A stretch of 34,727 bases of DNA from Lentzea aerocolonigenes (GTDB lineage Bacteria; Actinomycetota; Actinomycetes; Mycobacteriales; Pseudonocardiaceae): positions 1-34,727 of the forward strand of contig NZ_JYJG01000276.1 in assembly GCF_000955955.1 (NCBI RefSeq). The letters run 5' to 3'. The translations under genes and the position numbers were made by a program. Every line of letters begins with the position of its first letter. Position 1 is the first letter of the stretch. A model generated the notes under the pieces. It saw nothing but the letters and a program-made list of their open reading frames with translations. It ran no database searches and had not been told where the DNA came from. This document shows positions 30,752 to 34,727 of this stretch, one piece after another.

Positions 30752-32937
30752 GGATCGCTCTCGCGGTGCTGCGCAGGGACCGGCGCAGCCAGGTGGCCAC
30801 CGTGCTGGTCGCGCTCGGCGTGATGATCGCGGTGTCGCTGGTGCTGTGGCTCGTCGCCGCACCGAACGGCCTGCAGGCGCGGGCGGACCGCACGGCGTGG
30901 CGCGACATCATGGGCCAGGCCAACAAGGGCACCATCTCCGTGGCGATGAACAAGGACTCGTTCAACGGCGAGCTCATCGAACGGTTCGACGTCGCGCGCA
31001 ACGGACAGGGCGACATCGCGGTGGCCGAGGGAATCGCGAAGTTCCCGGAAGCCGGCGAGGTGCTGCTGTCCCCCGCGCTGTCCGATCTCGTGCGCAGCAC
31101 ACCCGCCGAGAAGCTCGGGAATCGCTTTCCCGGCAAGCAGATCGGTGAACTGGGGCCGGAAGCGCTGAAGTACCCCGGCGAGCTCGTCGCGCTCATCGGG
31201 CACGACAAGATCGAGAACGGGTTCCAGGCCGACGGCCTGGCCGGCGGCACCGGCTCGTACCGCGACGACTACCACGGCATGCTCTACCTGCTCACCCGTG
31301 TCGGGCTCGTGGTGCTCATCGTGCCGTGCCTCGTGCTGGTCGCCTCCGCAGCGCGATTGACTGCCGCCAAACGGGAACGGCGTCTGGCTGCATTGCGGTT
31401 GGCCGGTGCCGGCCCGCGTCAGGTGGTGATCATGACGGCCGTCGAGACAGCGGTCGGCGCGGTCGTCGGCAGCGTGCTCGGGGTGCTGATGGCGCAACCG
31501 TTCAGCCACCTCACCGCGAAGATCCCGTGGGAGGGCGGCATCTGGTATCCGGGCGACTTCGTGCCGTCGGTCCCGGTCGTGGTCGCGGTGGCCGTGCTCG
31601 CTCCGGTGCTGGTGATCGCGGCGGCGATCATGGGGTTGCGGCGGGTGGTCCAGAAACCGTTGGCAGCCGAGGAGAAGCGCAAGGTCCGGTCGTGGCGGCT
31701 GCTGATGATCGCCGGGGCACTGGGCGTGTTCTTCCTCGGGATCATGTACGCGCAGGAGGCCAGCGGCGACAGCCAGTTCACCGTGGTGCTGCTGGGACTC
31801 GGCGCGGTGGCGTTCGCGCTCGTGCTGGCCGGACCGGTCGTCACGGCGTGGGTCGGACGGTTCTTCGTCGCGCGCTGGCACAAGCCGTCGACGCTGCTGG
31901 CGGGACGGCGTCTGTCCGGTGATCCGGTGGCGGCGTTCCGCGGTTCGGCCGGTGTGGTGATCGCGGTGTTCACCGGCTCGATGGCGCTGACCATGTTGCC
32001 CGGCCTGGAAAGTCAGGTGCCGTACCGCGACTCGACGTGGAACGAGAACGCGATCGTGGCGGAGGACGTGACGCACGACGTGACACCGTTGCGCCTGCAG
32101 ACCTCGGCGCCGATCGTCACGATGCTGGACGGCACGGTGAGCACCGGAAAGGACGCTGACCACGGCTCGTACGTGCTTGTCGGCAAGTGCGCAGACGTGG
32201 CAAGGGTTCTGAACGGCCTGTCGTGCAAGCCAGGACCGGCCGTGTACGCGCACTCGAAGCTCGAGGGCGACCAGTTCAAGTCGGGCTCGGCGTCGAAGGG
32301 AACCACCACGGCGAAACTGCCCGCCGAGTACGAGACGCGGCCCTTCGGCGGCTCCGGCCGGATCAGCGGGGTGATCGACCCGGAGCTGCTGCCCGGCGTG
32401 GAGGGCCACGTGACGATGGTCGGCGTGCCGACGACTCCCGAGAACCGGGACGCCGTGCACACCGCGTTGATCGGCACGCTGCCGGGCGTGCGGCTGGTGG
32501 ACGGCGAGCAGCGGGAGCTCTACGGCGACACGCTGATGGAGGACCTGGAGCGGGCCACGATCATCGGCTTGTCGATCGCGGCGGTGCTCGGCGGCATCGG
32601 CGCCGCGGTGTCGGCAGCCGGGTCGGTGATCGACCGCAGGCGCACTTTCGGTGCGTTGATCGCCGCCGGAACTCCAATTCGTGTGCTGGGTCACGCATTG
32701 CGCCGCGAAGTGGTACTTCCGGTGTTCGCGGTCACAATTGCGGCGTGCGGCGCGGGCATTGTCGTAGGCCTCGGATTGCTCACTCTGGCGCGTGGACTGG
32801 TGGGTCACGGTGAAATGCCGCTGACGCCTTGGGTGCTCGCCCCAGTGGGCGTCGGGATGGTGGTTGCGCTGGTAGCGGCCCTGGCGTGCGGTCCGGTACT
32901 ACGCGGCATCAGCCCACGGGATTACGCGGCCGAGTAG
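30748..32937 (+). CDS. FtsX-like ABC transporter permease
   Basis: Encodes 729 residues. An N-terminal helix (VATVLVALGVMIAVSLVLWL) precedes an extracellular segment of ~140 residues, then a first FtsX core with LVASAARLTAAKRERRLAAL, two more helices, a middle region with helix pairs, a second extracellular segment of about 200 residues containing two Cys (GKCADVARVLNGLSC), and a second FtsX core near the end with SVIDRRRTFGALIAAGTPIR. About eight to ten helices in all. Start GTG 30748 by overlap with the ATPase stop. A strong hairpin terminator follows at 32966. Confidence 0.92.
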   Translation: MRIALAVLRRDRRSQVATVLVALGVMIAVSLVLWLVAAPNGLQARADRTAWRDIMGQANKGTISVAMNKDSFNGELIERFDVARNGQGDIAVAEGIAKFPEAGEVLLSPALSDLVRSTPAEKLGNRFPGKQIGELGPEALKYPGELVALIGHDKIENGFQADGLAGGTGSYRDDYHGMLYLLTRVGLVVLIVPCLVLVASAARLTAAKRERRLAALRLAGAGPRQVVIMTAVETAVGAVVGSVLGVLMAQPFSHLTAKIPWEGGIWYPGDFVPSVPVVVAVAVLAPVLVIAAAIMGLRRVVQKPLAAEEKRKVRSWRLLMIAGALGVFFLGIMYAQEASGDSQFTVVLLGLGAVAFALVLAGPVVTAWVGRFFVARWHKPSTLLAGRRLSGDPVAAFRGSAGVVIAVFTGSMALTMLPGLESQVPYRDSTWNENAIVAEDVTHDVTPLRLQTSAPIVTMLDGTVSTGKDADHGSYVLVGKCADVARVLNGLSCKPGPAVYAHSKLEGDQFKSGSASKGTTTAKLPAEYETRPFGGSGRISGVIDPELLPGVEGHVTMVGVPTTPENRDAVHTALIGTLPGVRLVDGEQRELYGDTLMEDLERATIIGLSIAAVLGGIGAAVSAAGSVIDRRRTFGALIAAGTPIRVLGHALRREVVLPVFAVTIAACGAGIVVGLGLLTLARGLVGHGEMPLTPWVLAPVGVGMVVALVAALACGPVLRGISPRDYAAE

Positions 32938-32965
32938 CACTCGGCCGGAAGTACGAGGATGAGAC

Positions 32966-33000
32966 TGGCCCTCAGCGCGATGTGCGCGGAGGGCCATTTT
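32966..33000 (+). terminator. Rho-independent terminator after ABC operon
   Basis: TGGCCCTC (32966-32973) pairs with GAGGGCCA (32989-32996), with an inner GCGC/GCGC stem and a 5-base loop, followed directly by TTTT (32997-33000). It is the clearest intrinsic terminator in the window. Confidence 0.85.
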
Positions 33001-33002
33001 CA

Positions 33003-33008
33003 TAACTT
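33003..33008 (+). promoter_or_regulatory. -10 element TAACTT, leaderless start of VanZ-like gene
   Basis: TAACTT lies directly after the terminator and ends six bases before the ATG at 33015. Confidence 0.45.
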
Positions 33009-33014
33009 GGATTC

Positions 33015-33536
33015 ATGACGAATGCACAGCTCGCGAGCATCCAGTGGGGCCTTTTCCTGTCGGTCGTCTTCCTGCTGCCGCAGCTGTTCTTCCGTCAGCT
33101 CACGTGGCGCAGCGCGACCATCACCACGTACGCGAGCATGCTGTTCGCCGCGACGTTCCTGCCGATGCAGACCGTGCCGCCGCGCCAGGCCGTGCAGCTC
33201 GTGCCGTTCCAGTGGATCGCCGACACGTTCCGCGACGGGCAGATCGCGTTCGACCAGATGACGTTGAACGTGCTGCTGTTCGTGCCGCTGGGCGCGATGC
33301 TGATGTTCTGGGGCCGCCGGACGGTCGGGCAGGCCGCGCTGATCGGGTACGGCGTCTCGCTGCTGATCGAGGGCTCGCAGCTGATGTGGGCCAACCGGAT
33401 CTTCGACGTGGACGACCTGATCACCAACACCACCGGCACCGCGCTCGGGTGGCTCGGCGCGCTGGCCGCCGTGAAGGTCTACGCCCGCGTGAAGGCCGTG
33501 CAGGTGCCGCGGCGCGAGCTCGCCGGCGTGCGCTGA
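33015..33536 (+). CDS. VanZ family membrane protein
   Basis: Encodes 173 residues with four to five membrane helices (GLFLSVVFLLPQLFF, ITTYASMLFAATFLP, TLNVLLFVPLGAMLMF and GWLGALAAVKVYA). The VanZ signatures LNVLLFVPLGAML and FDVDDLITNTTGTALGWLG are clear. VanZ of enterococci gives low-level teicoplanin resistance; most actinobacterial relatives have unknown roles in the envelope. It stands alone after a strong terminator, with its own leaderless-type promoter. Confidence 0.92.
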   Translation: MTNAQLASIQWGLFLSVVFLLPQLFFRQLTWRSATITTYASMLFAATFLPMQTVPPRQAVQLVPFQWIADTFRDGQIAFDQMTLNVLLFVPLGAMLMFWGRRTVGQAALIGYGVSLLIEGSQLMWANRIFDVDDLITNTTGTALGWLGALAAVKVYARVKAVQVPRRELAGVR

Positions 33537-33584
33537 CCTGCGGATTCCAGAATTCGTGCAAGCCCACTCGCGCACCCTGGCCGC

Positions 33585-34046
33585 ATGCGCGCAAAACGAA
33601 CGATCGCCGTCATCACCGCGTTGCTGGGGCTGAGCCTGGCAACGGCCGCACCCGCCTCCGCGGCGGCTGGGAGCTGGGTCTCGTACGGCAACAGGAACCC
33701 GATCACGACCAGCACCGCAACCTGGCGTTGTGCCGGTAGCGAGCAGATCGCTCCCAGTGTGCTCGCACAGGTTTGCGCGGTGCGATCGGCGAACGGGCTG
33801 TACTACCAGGGCGCCGTGATCGTGCGGAACAACCGGTCCGCCCTGTTCTCCACGACAGCGCAGATGAGCGTGATCAACCAGACCGACGTCGTGGAGGGGA
33901 CCTGGGTGTGCCCGTCGTCGGGAGTGGGCGCCAACTCCTGGTCGGTCTGCTTCGGCCGCAGCCAGCAACAGGGCACCTTCGCCCTCGCCGAGAGGGCGAG
34001 CGGATACGGCCACGGCTGGTGGCTCGGCGTGTCACCGTCGGTCTGA
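33585..34046 (+). CDS. Small secreted protein with four cysteines
   Basis: Encodes 153 residues: a Sec signal peptide (MRAKRTIAVITALLGLSLAT, then AAPASAAA), leaving about 125 residues with four Cys (in WRCAGSE, QVCAVRS, WVCPSSG and SVCFGRS) that could form two disulfides. It is rich in Ser, Gly, Trp and Asn with alternating beta-like strands. No ribosome site or TANNNT is seen before the ATG. Family not recognised; many actinobacteria secrete such lone small domains. Confidence 0.8.
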   Translation: MRAKRTIAVITALLGLSLATAAPASAAAGSWVSYGNRNPITTSTATWRCAGSEQIAPSVLAQVCAVRSANGLYYQGAVIVRNNRSALFSTTAQMSVINQTDVVEGTWVCPSSGVGANSWSVCFGRSQQQGTFALAERASGYGHGWWLGVSPSV

Positions 34047-34098
34047 CGTTCACCCGGCGGCGTGAGGCAACGCGCGCCGCCGGGCCGCCCGCTCGATC

Positions 34099-34698
34099 AT
34101 GGCGGCCATGAAGTTCGTGGAGGCCTTCAGCATCCTCGTCGCCGTGGTCGGCCCGCCCAAGATCCTGCTGGCGTTCCTGATGGACACCGAAGGCGCCGAC
34201 TCCCGGGCACGGTGGCGGGTGGCGCTCAGCTCCACCGCGATCGCCCTCGGCGTCGGCCTGTTCGTGGTGGTGGCCGGGCGGTTGCTGCTCTCGATCTTCC
34301 ACATCAGCGAAGGCTCGTTGTACCTGGCCAGCGGCGTGATCCTGTTCGTGCACGCGTTGGACCTCGTGCTCGGCCGCAAGCAAGAGCCGACGCACGACGA
34401 GACGGGTGGCACGCACGAGCTGGCCACCGCCTACTACGCGAACCCCGTGGCGCTGGCGTACCTGTTCCTGCTGTCCGACACCAAGTCGATCGAGACGACG
34501 TTCGTGCTGGCCGGCGGGTTCGCCGCGGTGATCGCGCTGGACCTGGCCGCGATCGCGTTGCTCGGCATCGCGATGCGCTGGGTGAAGATGACCTACGCCT
34601 GGGTGCTGTCGCGCGTGCTCGGCGTGCTGCTCGCGGCGCTGGGTGTCGACCAGATCGTCGAGGGTCTGATCAGCCTGGGGATTTTGGAACGCACCTAG
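34099..34698 (+). CDS. MarC family membrane protein
   Basis: Encodes 199 residues with about six membrane helices in the MarC (UPF0056) pattern: FVEAFSILVAVVGPPKILLA, LLLSIFHISEGSLYLASGVI then LFVHALDLVLG, and the C-terminal AWVLSRVLGVLLAALGVDQI. The middle loop is hydrophilic and His/Glu/Thr-rich (QEPTHDETGGTHE). MarC relatives are poorly understood inner-membrane proteins; the marRAB link of the name is positional only. An ATG three codons in (34108) is also possible. The gene is complete, ending 12 bases before the adapter. Confidence 0.85.
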   Translation: MAAMKFVEAFSILVAVVGPPKILLAFLMDTEGADSRARWRVALSSTAIALGVGLFVVVAGRLLLSIFHISEGSLYLASGVILFVHALDLVLGRKQEPTHDETGGTHELATAYYANPVALAYLFLLSDTKSIETTFVLAGGFAAVIALDLAAIALLGIAMRWVKMTYAWVLSRVLGVLLAALGVDQIVEGLISLGILERT

Positions 34699-34710
34699 TA
34701 GTGCTTCGTT

Positions 34711-34727
34711 CTGTCTCTTATACACAT
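34711..34727. other. Nextera transposon adapter (mosaic end), contig end artefact
   Basis: CTGTCTCTTATACACAT is 17 of the 19 bases of the Nextera/Tn5 mosaic end. It is library adapter sequence left at the contig edge, not genome. Genomic sequence ends at or before 34710. Confidence 0.97.

Noticed and set aside
30115..32808. 897-codon open frame on the minus strand
   Set aside because: Shadow of the ABC ATPase and permease genes, which show all expected motifs in the other direction.
33874..34725. Long minus-strand frame starting MYKRQ
   Set aside because: Its start lies in the Nextera adapter and the rest is antisense to the MarC-like and secreted-protein genes, with a low-complexity His/Arg/Gln composition.

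Overview
The window is high-GC actinobacterial chromosome. A mycothiol-dependent-type enzyme, a TetR/MarR/MerR regulator set, a Ser/Thr kinase, TANNNT-type promoters directly in front of start codons, and a gene order resembling the Mycobacterium tuberculosis amiA1-amiB1-deoD-pmmB-upp block all fit a Pseudonocardiales-like organism; the genus is inference. The right edge is not genomic: the last 17 bases are the Nextera transposon mosaic end, so this is a contig end with untrimmed adapter.

Layout. 0-2.5 kb: two overlapping M20 amidohydrolase genes (minus). 2.7-7.9 kb: a small secreted/membrane protein and the methylmalonyl-CoA mutase operon mutA-mutB-meaB (minus), with overlapping ends. 7.9-9.6 kb: a divergent membrane Ser/Thr kinase. 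9.6-12 kb: purine nucleoside phosphorylase and a phosphohexo/pentomutase (plus). 12-16.5 kb: small accessory genes: a membrane protein, a methyltransferase broken by one extra base, an unrecognised 154-residue protein, a flavodoxin-like reductase, an aldo/keto reductase with its MerR regulator, and a ribbon-helix-helix/Doc-like toxin-antitoxin pair. 16.5-21.7 kb: TetR, a secreted GH18 chitinase with DasR-like sites, upp, a mycothiol-dependent-type enzyme, a Gfo/Idh/MocA oxidoreductase, and a VOC/MarR divergent pair with twin operators. 21.8-26 kb: two small envelope-related genes, then deoC with two overlapping aldehyde dehydrogenase genes. 26-28.2 kb: a DHFR-like/YCII/ECF42 sigma operon. 28.2-33 kb: a NarL-type two-component system divergent from an ABC exporter pair. 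33-34.7 kb: VanZ-like, a secreted 4-Cys protein and a MarC-like membrane protein.

Functionally the core is nucleoside salvage and catabolism: PNP releases (deoxy)ribose-1-phosphate, the mutase makes the 5-phosphate, DeoC cleaves deoxyribose-5-phosphate to acetaldehyde and glyceraldehyde-3-phosphate, the aldehyde dehydrogenase pair probably oxidises the aldehyde, and Upp recovers uracil. The aldehyde dehydrogenase pair looks like an ALDH16 protein split into two overlapping genes. The most pervasive regulatory signal is a TANNNT hexamer 6-7 bases before the start codon at twelve genes, the pattern expected of leaderless mRNAs; two of these are MerR-type promoters with 19-base spacers. No rRNA, tRNA, CRISPR array, insertion sequence or phage gene was seen.
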